DNA of 64,000 bases from Hysterangium stoloniferum (taxonomy: Eukaryota; Basidiomycota; Agaricomycetes; Hysterangiales; Hysterangiaceae): NCBI GenBank assembly GCA_015178975.1, contig WHVD01000008.1:1364001-1428000 (forward strand), given 5' to 3'. The position numbers and the translations under genes are program-made. Shown here piece after piece: positions 42,900 to 54,736 of the stretch. Under the pieces are notes generated by a model. It had not been told where the DNA came from. It ran no database searches and was given only the letters and a program-made list of their open reading frames with translations. Numbering within the stretch: position 1 is the first letter of the stretch; the number at the start of each line of letters is the position of its first letter.

Positions 42900-45800
42900 G
42901 ATAGTTGTCCTCGGAACACTAGATACAGGAGCCAGAATTTCTGTTACAGCCCTCCTTGATTCTGGAGCCACAGGTCTTTTTCTAGATAAGAAATTTGTGG
43001 AGTATCATAACCTTAATACTGTCAAGCTTCCCAGAGCTGTTCCAGTCTACAATGTTGATGGAACACTGAATCATGGGGGATCTATCCAAGAGGAAGTACA
43101 TTTAACAATGATATTCCAAAACCATACAGAAAAAGCCACCTTTGTTGTATGTGACCTAGGGGATAAGTCTGCTATCATTGGAGATACTTGGTTATACCAA
43201 CACAATCCAGAAATAAATTGGAGGACTGGGGAAGTTCACTTTGCCAGATGTCTATCTCAATGTCCTGTAGAGTTAGGAAAATTAGGAGGAAGAGGCAGAG
43301 AAAGGCAGCAGAATTTAAAAGGAAACTCCCTAGTCTCATTGAGACTGAAGATGATGAAGAGGAGGAAGATGACCAGTCAGGGATTGAAGACAGTGATAGG
43401 ATCTGGGCTACAACTGTCTACTCTCAAGTTCATGTCAATGCTACTTCTACTGTATCTCAGAAGTTGGCAGAAGAATCTCATAAACAGGAGCAGAAGAAAG
43501 CCTTTGAGGATTTAGCCCCCAGCTGTTACCACCAATTTAAGGAAGTGTTCTCCAAAAAGTCCTTTGACAGATTACCTGATAGGAAGCTCTGAGATCATGC
43601 CATTGAATTAAAACCTGGGTCAGAACCTTTCAGAACCAAGCTTTTCCCCTTATCACCCAATGAACAAAAGGAGTTAGATGCATTTCTAGAGGAGAACCTC
43701 AGAAGTGGCAGGATCCAACCCTCCAAATTTCCTATGGCATCTCCAGTATTTTTTGTCAAAAAGAAGGATGGATCCTTGAGACTGGTTCAGGATTATAGGA
43801 AACTGAATGACATAACAATCAAAAATTCCTATACCCTGCTACTCATATCTGACATTATCAGCAAGTTGAAGAAAGCCAAATACTTTACCAAACTGGATGT
43901 CAGATGGGGTTATACCAATGTCAGGATAAAGAAGGGAGATGAGTGGAAGGCAGCATTCAGGACTGAACCACTAGTTATGTTTTTTGGTCTCACCAACAGC
44001 CCTGCTACCTTTCAGACCATGATGGATGATCTGTTCATACACACCACACCAACTGTCAAACATGGAGGGGGAAATAACTTGATGGTTTGGGGTGTATGGG
44101 CTGGAATGGGATGGGGAAGCTGATAGAGGTGCAGGGGAACATGGATTTAGTGCAGTATTGTGAGATTTTGGAGGAGGGAGTGGAGGAGAGCATTGAAAGT
44201 TTGGAGATGGCTGAGGATAAGTGGTACTTCCAACAGGACAATGATCCAAAACATACCTCAAAAAAGGCAGACCAGTGGTTTTCTGACAATAACATCATTC
44301 CCATGAAATGGCCTGCCCAATCCCCTGATCTATATCCCATTGAACATCTCTGGCAGCACCTCAAGGCCAAACTCCCACAATATGACATACCACCCAAAGG
44401 AGTACATAAATTATGGGACAGGGTGGCAAAGGATGGATTGAAATACCACCAGAGACATGCCAGAAGCTAATTGAAAGCATGCTAGAAGGATACAGGCAGT
44501 TTTAAAGGCAAAGGTGGGTCATACAAAGTATTAGATTGTAAAATAATAGAGGGTCAAAAACTGCCCCAATGAGTGATTATTTTGTTTGATTTATTGAGCA
44601 ATGAGTTTTGATTGGAATCACATGATTTCTTAAGTTGGTAGATAGCCAATATGTTCTAGTATATCATGTGAATCTTTCAGAATTTTGCTGATGTCATTCC
44701 TTCACACAATATCAATCTTTCTAAAATGCACAAACATTGGGGCAGTTTTTTGACCCACTGTAGAACTGATTGATGGACAGGTTGTCATTGTCTACATGGA
44801 TGATATCCTCATCTTCACAGAGACCCTTGAAAAACACAGGGAAGCAGTCAAAAGTGTTCTGAAGATTTTGGAGAAAAATAAGTTATACTTAAAGGCAGAA
44901 AAATGTGAATTTGAGCAGGAAAAGATTGAATATCTTGGACTGATCATTTCACATGGCTGCATTTCCATGGATCCAGTAAAGATAGATGGTGTTTCCAAAT
45001 GGCCTGAACCTACTACTGTACAGTCTTTCCTTGGCTCTGTCAACTTTTATAGAAGGTTTATCCAGGACTTTGCAGGCCTTGCCAGACCCCTTCATAACTT
45101 AAAAAGGAAGGATACACCCTGGAAATCGACTTTGGAAGAGAAAACTGCTTTTCAAGCCTTGAAGGATAGAGTCACTTCATCCCCAATTCTTATCTTCCCT
45201 GATGACAACATACCTTACAAACTGGAAGCAGATAGTTCTGACTTTGCAACTGGTGCTGTTTTGTCTCAGGAAGGATCAGATGGAAAGTGGCACCCTGTGG
45301 CTTTTCTATCTAAAAGTCTGAGTGAAGTAGAAAGGAATTATGAAATCCATGATAAAGAAATGCTGGCTATTATTAGAGCTCTGGATGAATGGAGGCACTA
45401 TCTTGAGGGAAGCAGTCACCCTTTTCAGATCTGGACAGACCACAAAAAACCTAGAATATTTTATGTCTGCTAAAAAACTTAATAGGAGGCAGGCTAGGTG
45501 GTTTTTGTTCTTGTCCAAGTTTGACTTTTCCCTATATCAAAGGCCTGGAAAAAGCTCCTTGAAACCAGATGCCTTGTCCAGAAGACCAGATCATGGGAAG
45601 GGAGATAGGGATAATGAAAATATTGTCCTTCTCAAACCATCCTACTTCAAAATCCAGGCTCTTAAGCAGGGTCATGTGGTCTTGATAGGTCAAGAGACAG
45701 ATCTGCTTAAGAAGATCAGACAAGCAAAGGATATGGAAGAGGTTGTGGTTAAGGCAGTAGAGGAATTAAAGAAGTCAGGAAATAAGAGGATTGAAGGGAA

Positions 45801-47160
45801 TGAATGGGAAGAGGAACAGGGTCTTATTCTCTTTAGAGGGAAGGTCTATTGCCAAAGGATATGGAGCTCAGAAGGCAAATTGTTGAACTCCATCATGATG
45901 CCTATACCAGTGGCCATCCAGACAGGTGGAAAATGTTAGAGTTGGTATCAAGGAACTATTGGTGGCCAGGAATGTCCAGATATATTGCATCCTATACCAA
46001 AGGATGTGATAGATGTAACAGGATCAAGACATATCCTGCCAGCCCTGTAGGAAAGCTTGTACCAACCCAGATCCCTAAAGATATTTGGGAAATCATCACT
46101 GTTGATCTAATTACTGGACTTCCAGAAAGCCAAGGATACAATGTCATCATGGTAGTAGTGGACAGACTTAGCAAAATGATTCATGTGCTACCCACTACAG
46201 ACCAAATCACTTCAGAAGGCATAGCCAGGCTTTATAGAGATAATGAATGGAAGCTCCATGGTCTCCTCTTAAGATCATTAGTGATAGAGGACCCCAGTTT
46301 GTCTCAAAATTCACACAAGAGCTGAACCCAATCTTAGGGATCAGAGTGGCAGCCTCTACAGCCTACTACCCTCAAACAGATGGTCAGACTGAAAGAGTAA
46401 ATCAAGAGGTAAAACAATATCTCAGACTCTTTGTCAACCATAGGCAGGATAATTAGGCAGAATGGTTATTTCTGTCATAAACAGGATTCAAGCATCCACC
46501 AGGCAGACACCATTTATCCTGAATAGTGGCAAACACCATAAATTAGGAACTGAGCCTTTCAGAAGCAGCAAAATAAAGTCTGTAAAGCAGTTTGTCAAAG
46601 ATATGCAGGAAGCAAGGAAAGAAGCAGAAGCAGCACTCTACAGAGCTGCTGATGACATGGCCAGGTACTATGACCAATCTAGAAGAGAGGCAGACACCTA
46701 CAGGGTGGGAGACAAAGTGTGGCTAGAAGGCAGAGACATTCAAACAGATAGGCCATCCAGAAATTGGAGGACAAAAGATATGGACCCTTTGAAATCACTA
46801 AAGTGGTTGGTCCTAATGCCTATGAATTGAAATTACCTCCCTCTATGAAAATCCACCCAGTCTTCAATGTAGCCAAACTTAGACCTTTTCTTGAGGATAC
46901 CATTGAAGGGAGACAGGCACCAGCTAGGCGTCTCCCAACCATTAAGGGAGAAAACCCTGAATGGGAGGTTGAATATATTAAGGACAGTAGGCTGATAAGG
47001 GGAAAATTACATTATTTGGTGAAATGGAAGGGATACCCTCAAGAAGAAAGTACATAGGAACCTGCTGATAATCTCAAAGGTTCTAAAAAATTAGTGGACA
47101 ACTTCCATAACCAATATCCCCTTTCACCTAGAAGAATTTCTACCTCAACATTTACCAGAC
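42900..47160 (+). pseudogene. Pol of the second chromovirus, RT interrupted by a Tc1 fragment
   Basis: Protease LLDSGATGLFLDKKF near 42955. [22 protein letters not shown] near 43745, [21 protein letters not shown] near 43985, then a Tc1 fragment at 44040-44760, then VVIVYMDDILIF near 44785. RNase H: YKLEADSSDFATGAVLS near 45217. Integrase: [14 protein letters not shown] near 45873, CDRCNRIKT near 46010, ITVDLITGLPES near 46100, IISDRGPQF near 46272 and [16 protein letters not shown] near 46377. Chromodomain near 46960-47070: WEVEYIKDSRLI, HYLVKWKGYPQEEST, then TAG where Trp is usual (TGG to TAG). Several shifts. CpG is depleted, so this element is older than the one at 23715. Confidence 0.9.
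44040..44760 (+). mobile_element. 5'-deleted Tc1 fragment inside RT
   Basis: Bounded on the left by TA (44038-44039) and on the right by CCCACTG followed by TA (44761-44762). The right end keeps about 210 bp of terminal region: the outer motif is CATTGGGGCAGTTTTTTGAC near the end, and an inverted inner copy GGTCAAAAACTGCCCCAATG lies near 44553. The left half of the element is absent; sequence starts at the middle of the transposase ([16 protein letters not shown]). The host RT reads through if the fragment and one TA are removed. The transposase piece has FQQDNDPKHT and SPDLYPIEHLW, and ends near 44500 after shifts. Confidence 0.88.
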
Positions 47161-47263
47161 TTCCCTTCAGACCTTACATAAACCTCACAGAGACTATTTT
47201 CCCATCTAGAACCACCTGGACCTCTGGAAAGCACATTGAGGGCAATGTGCCTGAAGGAGGGGG

Positions 47264-48582
47264 TGATGTCAGGGCTCATATATTTTATTTTATTTTATTT
47301 TATTTTATTTCAGTTTAGTTTAGTTGTCATGCATCACAATGTGTGACATCATGTTACGACCGTGTCGCAACCCTATCGGTCCCGAGGTTATCGCCACTTG
47401 TCAACGACAAGTCATCCTCTCGGAAACCATCGGCCCCAAAGCTGACGAATGTTTTCGCGAAGATCAAACTCCGTTTACGCCCACGTCAAAACAACTCGTA
47501 TTGTCTGGTCAAACTTTGATACGTCCCCTTTATTATGTTGATCCGTTCAATCTTATGTTTCGCATATGTCTATCTATATTTGTAGTCCTTGAACTATTTC
47601 CTTTTATCGTAATCCCGCTCTCGGTTATCATCAGCCTCCGAACTAATCATAAACTTCCCGTTCCTAGTCAAGCTTATTGTTAATACCGTGTTCCGCCCTT
47701 CTCCCCATTAGTATTTTCCAGACGCCTGTTACTTGTATATGAACCCGCTGTAGTTGTAGTTACTAGGCAATCAGAATATCGACTCAGAATACCCTCATAC
47801 GCCTGTATCAGTCTCATACTAAGAATCCCCCCATCCGCCTTCGCGTGCGCTCGCCCACTCCCGGCCCCGACCCCTTGGCCCGACGCTCGACTTGTCCTTC
47901 GATTCCGATCGGTATCATGCCGAAAGGTACTCACTAGGATTAGTCTTCGCCCGCCCAAAATTTAAGGACATCCTACGGATATTTGCGAGGGTGCAGCACA
48001 TAAGCTGAAGCCAAGTCCTTCCGATCGGTCCTTGTCGGCCACCGACATTAGTCAGTTTTCAGTTCTTAACACATCATGCAAATGTGAATGGCTCGAAAGA
48101 CCATTCACAGTTGCAGGTCATTGCATGCTACACCACATGATACAGTATCATACAAATGCAAGCTTGAAAGACTCACACATTATACATCACATGCCACAAT
48201 GCATAACATCATGCAAACATGAGCTCAAAAGACTTGCATGTTGCATATTGCACAGCAATGTGTGATGTCACATGAACATGAACAGCTCAAAAGACTGTTT
48301 GCAGCCATGCAATAACAATCACATGATATACATGTGTCAAATGTAAAACTTAACTTTATTTAATTTTCTTCTAAGGTTTAAACTTTCTTAACAATAACTT
48401 TATTTAGTTTTTCTTTAGTATAAATCCCTCAGGATGTACATAGCTAGACCTCAGTTTCAATCTCTTAGGATTTCCACTAAACCAGTGTGATATTCTCAAG
48501 TCATTAGAACCTTTATTCCTCATCCCTGCCTTATCTCTTAATTCTTCTTGTGTTTGGTAGCCTTGTTAGTGTTGCCCTAACA
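47264..48582 (+). repeat. 3' LTR of the second chromovirus, with nested solo LTR
   Basis: It begins near TGATGTCAGGGC, after the polypurine stretch GAAGGAGGGGG, and ends GTTGCCCTAACA. It contains a (TTTTA)n tract at about 47280-47310 and the solo LTR 47352-48071. After that come about four degenerate repeats of roughly 60 bp with the core GCTCGAAAGAC or GCTCAAAAGAC (near 48091, 48155, 48215 and 48280). The truncated 5' LTR keeps one such unit. Confidence 0.8.
47352..48071 (-). mobile_element. Solo LTR, family A, 720 bp, nested in a gypsy LTR
   Basis: The plus strand shows TGTTACGACCGTG...TTCTTAACA, flanked by CATCA at 47347-47351 and 48072-48076. Reversed, it aligns along its length with 57361-58084 at high identity, and with 10619-11991 outside the minisatellite. 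A hairpin motif copy lies at 47985-48020. No internal retroelement sequence is present. CpG is well preserved, in contrast to the host LTR, so this insertion is much younger than its host. Confidence 0.93.
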
Positions 48583-49560
48583 CCAATGATATGAAATGTA
48601 CTAGTCAGGAGGTCTGACTCTACTGTATAAACATAGTGGAGCTTGGCTTCAACTTATGTGTTGTGCCCTCACATAAACTGTGAGGGTGCTCTGGTATTTC
48701 AAATAGAGCAGATAGTACAATAAAAGTAAAGATCAACACTTAGCTCAATTGACTGGTAGGCTGAAATACTAAGAGTCATAAGGTAAGAGTTCATGGCTTG
48801 CTGAAGAACATCTTCGAGAGTATTGAGAAGGGAGGAAAGAGACTGAGAACTAGTAGAGGGTAATCTAACTCAATTTTTGAACTAAAGAAATATAGCATAC
48901 ATGAAGAAGATTTTATACTGCAATGAGATAGATGTCCAGAGAGTCAATCAAGGAAGTGAAGGGTGAAATCAATCATAGGAAATCAATGACAAGGCAGGGA
49001 GACTAAATGTAAAGTACTGAACAATACTAAAAGGTCTGAGGTGGCAAGTGAGATGTATACAGGGAGATGGTGATGGGGGAGCAAACAGGATAGAGATGGA
49101 ACAGAAAACTAAAAGGGTCAGATGGAATCCCGTTGTCAATGAGATCACTGGTGGTCACACAAGTTGACAGGACCACAGTGTATTGTCTAGAACCAAGATG
49201 GGATACAGGAGGTTACAGCATACAGTAAGGTAAGAGAGAGAAAAGTACCTAGGCTATATACATGTATGATGTGGTCACATGCCAGAACAAAAGGAGTGGA
49301 ACAAAGGAAACAAGAAACAAAGGGTGAACACATAACAAAGGAGTGAACACGTAACAGGAACAATGAGTGAAAGTGTAAGACTGGGGTGCCAGGCTTACAT
49401 CAGAACTATAATGAAAACAAGTGTTGGGGGTGCCACAGGTGGTGATACCATGGGTGGGGGTCCCAACAGTGAGATGACAAAGGGTATTGAGTCCAAAACA
49501 GGTTGTGGGGGTCCAAAATGATGGGGATCCTAACACTTGGCTAGACACCCTACTTTCGTG
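48583..49560 (-). repeat. Family C LTR-like sequence
   Basis: A hairpin motif copy lies at 48640-48673. From about 48710 to 49533 the reverse strand reads like the family C LTR at 35439: TGTTAGGATCCC at its start, then TGTTTGCTCC and CTTGCCACCTCAGACC landmarks. CpG is rare. No gene is present. Confidence 0.6.
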
Positions 49561-50460
49561 AGATCCCAATTTACTAGTCAGTATAAAAGCTTACTATACA
49601 TAGATCTAAGGAGTCTAGGAAGGCTAGATAGTCTACATAATAGGTGTAGACAATCCCTGATGAAGCTCCACTTGTCCTGTAGAACTGGACATCCCAGTTA
49701 AGTATGTTCTAACCCTACAGACTCCTGGCATTCTGTCCTTTTAGCCTTTAGATACCTAGACTTTAACATGACCAAAAAGCACACAGAGGACTGTTGGCTG
49801 AGCTCAAAATCTTGAGAAGGTGTATAAATACTTTATGTGATACTCTTCATGTTCAAGAATGCTCCATGAAGGCTGAAAAGACTCACTGCACCATTGCAAA
49901 GCACACTATCTCCAATTTACAAGTACAATTGGAGAACACAAAGAAGCAGAAGGCTTAGAAACCAGTCAAGGTTAAAACCCAGTTTCTCACCTTACCAGAA
50001 TTAAAGGAGGCATTTGAAACTGAAGAAACTTGATGAGAGTCCTGAGCTGCAGATTAACCCACAGTTTTCTGGATTATATAAAACCCAGGCCACCACTTGC
50101 AGACATCAGATTAACATTGAAGCTCCATAAAAAGGTACCTCTGCAGAGCATGTCAATAACACCCTGTTTAACACTCCTGGCCCTGGTCATTCCAACAGCA
50201 ATTATTGGAATCAACCTACTCCATTCCCACAAGTCTCAGATTTTTTTGCACATCCGGATACTTCCTCATTTGCAGGTCCCTCTAATCAACATTTTCAACC
50301 ACATTTCATTTGAATAACCCGTACAACTAACTAATTTTACAGTCCTAATTTAGGATGATCTTCTACTGTAGCCGTTTTGTCATTTCTGGCACATACTTTA
50401 ATATAAAATGATACATATCTAAAATATCTGATAGTTAAATTTGGGATATTTCATACATGT
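49561..50460 (+). repeat. Gypsy leader and gag-like debris
   Basis: AGCTCCACTTG...GTAGAA...CTCCTGGCATTC at 49665-49760 matches the leader at 35985-36070. It is followed by AAGGCTGAAAAGACTCACTG and an AAGAAGCAGAAGG stretch that may be gag-derived. No domain can be confirmed. The rest is AT-rich. Confidence 0.45.
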
Positions 50461-51230
50461 AGATATGCAATGCACAAACGACGCACTCCACTTACCTTGT
50501 GAACAGATGAAGCCGATTGGAAGCCGATCAGTTCAACGGGCTGAGTTTCAATTCAAAAGAGAGTCGTTGTGACAGTACGAACCATGATACCTAAGCAAGG
50601 TGACCATAGCAATGCACGGTCACCAGCGTCCACCGGAGCGCCGCTGGGCAGACCACCACCTTATCAATCGCCGCAATCAGTTGTCTCCGAAGATTGAACT
50701 TTGTCAGCTAGAGTAGAGGGTGGCTAGGAGAAACGGATTGTAACGGTTTCGAGCCGACGAAAGCTCTCATCAGGGGGATACCGCTACCCCTACCGTTTCG
50801 TCCTTCCAGAGTTACTGTTTAGGAGTCTACTACTGAGCCTGGTCCAAAGGGAGTGATAAGATAATGAATTCGTGCCGACCTTGCGCGCAACGAAATTCCA
50901 AGAATCTTGAGACCCAATGGTGGGTAGTGTACGGTTGGGCGGTACACCTATCAGGAGGTAGAGGCTTTAACCCGTGATCAACGATCACCTAAGCTGACGT
51001 AGGTCGTGCTGCGAGGTAGCAGGTTTCCCTGCTGGCTCGTCTGTCGATGTCCATGCAGCAAGACGATGGTGGACTCGGTCGCTGCGTAGAAACGAGCAAG
51101 CTGCTCACGTCACTAAGTGACATAAGGCAGAAAAGGCTGCTCAGGTGATCGAAAATGAATAATCGTACAAGTCGCCTCTCAGTGCTCACTTGCCGCTCGT
51201 CACCATATTTTGTCAATACAAACCATCAGA
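50461..51230. other. CpG-rich stretch of unknown content
   Basis: CpG is frequent, unlike the repeats around it, which suggests sequence that escaped decay: host DNA, or a young element. CACTTACCTTGTGAAC at about 50489 is, on the minus strand, a good splice donor (GTAAGTG after an AAG exon end), so a minus-strand gene fragment is possible. A short minus frame exists at 50989-51216. I cannot name a product. Confidence 0.35.
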
Positions 51231-51707
51231 CAAGCACACCCCGCCCATATTGTACACGGCAGTGGTGTCTTGATTAATAAAGTAGGGATTAAACTACTAC
51301 AAACTCTGACAAACTTTATGTAGTTGATGACAACTTGTATGGCTAAACGTATTTACTGATAAACTGTATGTACTAGACGGCAGCCACAATAAATTCAAAA
51401 ATGGTGCTTGTGTCACTGGTATTGTCCCTATTGAGGTGTCCTACAAAGAGGAACTTGTCGTACTTCCTGGCTTTCTGATGCAACATTCACTTGAGAATGA
51501 CGACGGCCCGCACGAAATAATCCAGAGAAATGTGGATTCTGGCCTTAGCTCGGAACCCAGGCTGTAACTCCAGCGCCAAATTCGAACGCTCGACGTCCGC
51601 CCTTTGTTATTTTTCTCTTAGGATGTCCTTAGGTTGCCCCCAAAAGCTGGTGCCGATTGCCGCCTGTCTGATACGGCATAATACATACTGGATTTAATCT
51701 ATCATCA
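51231..51707. other. No recognisable gene
   Basis: AT-rich up to about 51430, then GC-richer with CpG (51480-51640), leading into the promoter region of oxidoreductase gene 3. Possibly residual host sequence duplicated with the gene. Confidence 0.35.
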
Positions 51708-51710
51708 ATC

Positions 51711-52034
51711 TACCGTATGGAGTATGAAGGAGGCAATAACTGTCATGGTACAAATCACCATACTGCCTCTTTGACACGTGACATTTGAATGAAACGGGCC
51801 AGCTGATTCTTTTCAAGCGGTAAGCTTTTGCATTGGAACCTCCGATATTACAGGCAGGAACCCGATATTAAAATCATCAGCGCAGCGTTGAAGTAGATAT
51901 GCGGTCTTGGGTGATTGAGGGCGGTGCCAAGCAATACTTGCGGTGTCCCAACCGTGACCCTGGCCCCAGTCTTCGCTTGGGGATTGGGTACAAAAGATGA
52001 AACAAGTTGGCAACAGATCAGAGGGGTAGCCACC
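51711..52034 (+). promoter_or_regulatory. Upstream region of oxidoreductase gene 3
   Basis: It shares CTACCGTATGG, CGGTAAGCTTTTGCATT, CGGTCTTGGGT and GGTGTCCCAACCG-type blocks with 19873-20206. It ends CACCATG, a favourable start context. Confidence 0.5.
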
Positions 52035-54208
52035 ATGCTTCGCTTAGTCCTCCGATTATTAGCGTATCCTTTACCTTTTTCCTTAATACTTCTATTAGCT
52101 ATAGTTTCTGGAAGATCAGCATCCCAATGCTTCACACAACCTGGTGACCCACGCTTCCCAACGGCAGCAGAGCTTGCCAGCTTCAATGCGACAATCGACG
52201 GTCGCTTGATGACTGTTGTACCCTCAGCGGGGTTTTGTCAATCCCTTGGTGGATGTTCTGATGCTGAGTGGTCCGATGGAAATTTCAGAAATGAGATTAT
52301 CGGTGCGATGCTTCAAGTAAGTCTGTCTAAATAAGAATAATGTTCTACTATTCGATTGTCCTGTTGGAGCTCAGGCTGACGTATTTTGTAGTATAATTGG
52401 GAACAGGTAATACTTTCTTAATCATCAAACAACGTCATAGTAAGCGATGTTGATCATTTCTGTTTCCACGTTAGGATTATACTTCTTCTCCCCCTTCGCT
52501 TTGCTTGCGAAATAGTACCATCTGTGGACAGGGGAATGTACCGATACTTGGTGTGAATGCCACTACTGTAGAACATATTCAGGTAATATATGACCTTGTT
52601 CCTTCTTGATCACATGCTTATATCCCACTTTCAAGGCTGCCGTGCGGTTCGCAAAATTTCATAACCTGAAGGTTGCTATCAAAGCCTCTGGTCATGACTA
52701 TTTGGGTCGTTCCACCGCGAAAAATTCTTTCCTCATATGGACGCGTCATCTCTTGAATGTAACCTTTTACGATGCGTTCACAGTTGGTGGCATCGATCAA
52801 GGGAGTGCCGTCACCACTGGGAGTGGCATTGGATTTCACACTTTATACGCGCTCACCAAAGAACAGGGGAAAATCTACGTGGGTGGCACGGCTGCCTCGG
52901 TCGTTCCCTCTGGCGGATACGTCCAAGGTGCTGGTCATTCTGTCTTGTCCCCAACATACGGCCTCGCCGCCGATAATGCCTTGGGTACGCCATATTTTTC
53001 TTGGCGTAAACAGCCAACTAATCCCGTCTCACAGAGTTCGAGATAGTAATTGCGAACGGCACGTTATTGATTGTCAACTCAGTTTCTAATCCCGATCGTG
53101 AATTATTTCATTTCACACGCAACGTGTCTCTAATGCACTATACTTTCAGTTTTTTGGGCCTTACGTGGTGGCGGCGCCGGTAGCTGGGGAGTCATAGTTA
53201 GCACGACATTTCGCACATTCCCCAGCTTCAATGCTGTCCATCACTCAGCCGTCGTTGCGGTCAACAATACGGATCAAGTCGCCCAGTTGGCCACTTTACA
53301 CGCGAAACACATCTTCGACTGGGACGCCCTTCATCCTGGCCAATATTTTTACTGGTTTGCTACTCCACCCACCTTCACCTTGACTATCGATTCCTACTTC
53401 CCGAATACTACTATTTCCGCAGCGACAGAGACTCTCATACCATTCCTGAACGGTATCACGTCACTTGGTTTCAACGCCACTCTTTCATCTGAGCTGTTGC
53501 TCGGTAACGATTTATTGGGCGCCACAGCGACTGATGCGGGAGGTAGAGTGTTTATCCTTGGATCCAGGCTTTTCCCCTCATCGACCTACACAAATAATGC
53601 CACTCAGATTGGTCAAGTTACCAAGCAATTGTTTGACGATGGTGTTGCAGGGTAAGTAACGTCTGATCATATATGGATAGGTGTCTGACGTACCACTGTG
53701 TAGCGTCTTAGGGAATTTGGTCGCTGGAGGTGTGTCCGGCTCAACCTATGATATAACATCCTCCTCACAAATTTTTACCTGACCCTCAGGACAGGTGTCC
53801 AAGAATGCCCATATCGACTCCGCAGTTACCCCCAAGTGGCGAACAGCCAAGACCCATGTAAGCGACTGATACTTGAAGTCATTTACATTAGATGAATTAA
53901 CGTTCCCCTAGACGATTGTGGTTCAGGGCTGGACTGAGTCAACAACCCCTGTTGAGGTTGAAGCTATCCGCGAAGCCATGACAAACAAGAACATTCCCCT
54001 TCTCGCGGCCTTAGCTGGGCCTGACAGTGGAGCTTATTCGAATGAGGCTGACGTCCGCGAGCCTAACTTCCAAACAACATTTTTCGGTCCCAACTATGGT
54101 CGCCTCAGCCACATCAAGAAGGCCTACGATCCAGACGCAATGTTTATCGTACCAGCCGGAGTAGGATCAGAAAATTTCGACGTCGATACCTTGTGTAGAG
54201 TAGATTAA
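52035..54208 (+). CDS. Secreted FAD-linked oxidoreductase, BBE family (copy 3)
   Basis: Nine exons: 52035-52316, 52392-52406, 52475-52582, 52636-52984, 53035-53097, 53150-53651, 53704-53729, 53790-53857 and 53912-54208. All introns are GT...AG and the product is 569 residues. Exon lengths equal copy 2 except exon 1 (three codons longer). It has a signal peptide (SLILLLAIVSG), a probable covalent flavin His155 in KASGHDYLGRS, GGYVQGAGHSVLSPTYGL, and a BBE domain with NYGRL, DPDAMF and GVGSENF. It is intact. Differences from copy 2 are scattered; the frame is kept at every one I checked, which suggests both are under selection or recently duplicated. Oxidises an unknown substrate, probably outside the cell. 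Confidence 0.93.
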
Positions 54209-54736
54209 AATATTGGTGGAATTCGGGAATATTGCGAGATGGAGTATTCATTGGAAGTATCACGATTATTTGATAAAACATATATAAATGGACAGCTTTG
54301 AAACTTGGAAACCCAGTCTTGTTGCCTTCTCTCTATATGACTATATTTTCTTTATGCGGTGGTATTTCCGGACCATTTGTTGCGAGACAAGTATATTCGC
54401 CTCGCCGCCCCCTCCGTCTGTCAAGATAGCTGTAATCCCCAATCGAGTCCAATCCTTGATCAGACCCGATCGAGATCTCGCTTTCCCATTGTCTCCTCCC
54501 CCCAAAAAAAACGAACTGGATTGAGATCTCATATCTTTTCCTTCCCTCTCTACCCTGATCTAGATCCTGTTCATCTTTGTTCGATTTACCTTGGTGATGA
54601 CCCCTCCATTGTCCCACATCCGATGTATTAGTTGCACATTCATCCATTCACAAAAAAATGAAAAAAATGACGCCGCTGTCCTTTTTACATAGTATCATCT
54701 AAAACACGATACTTCGTCCTGTCTGTCCCTGACTGA
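54209..54736. other. 3' flank of oxidoreductase gene 3, no gene
   Basis: The first 90 bp match the 3' flanks of copies 1 and 2 (ATATTGG...TTCGGGAAT...ATATATAAAT). The rest is CT-rich with some CpG and short A-runs. No frame is convincing. Confidence 0.5.

Noticed and set aside
50989..51216. 75-residue minus-strand gene
   Set aside because: No domain, signal or homologous frame; kept only as part of an unassigned CpG-rich stretch.
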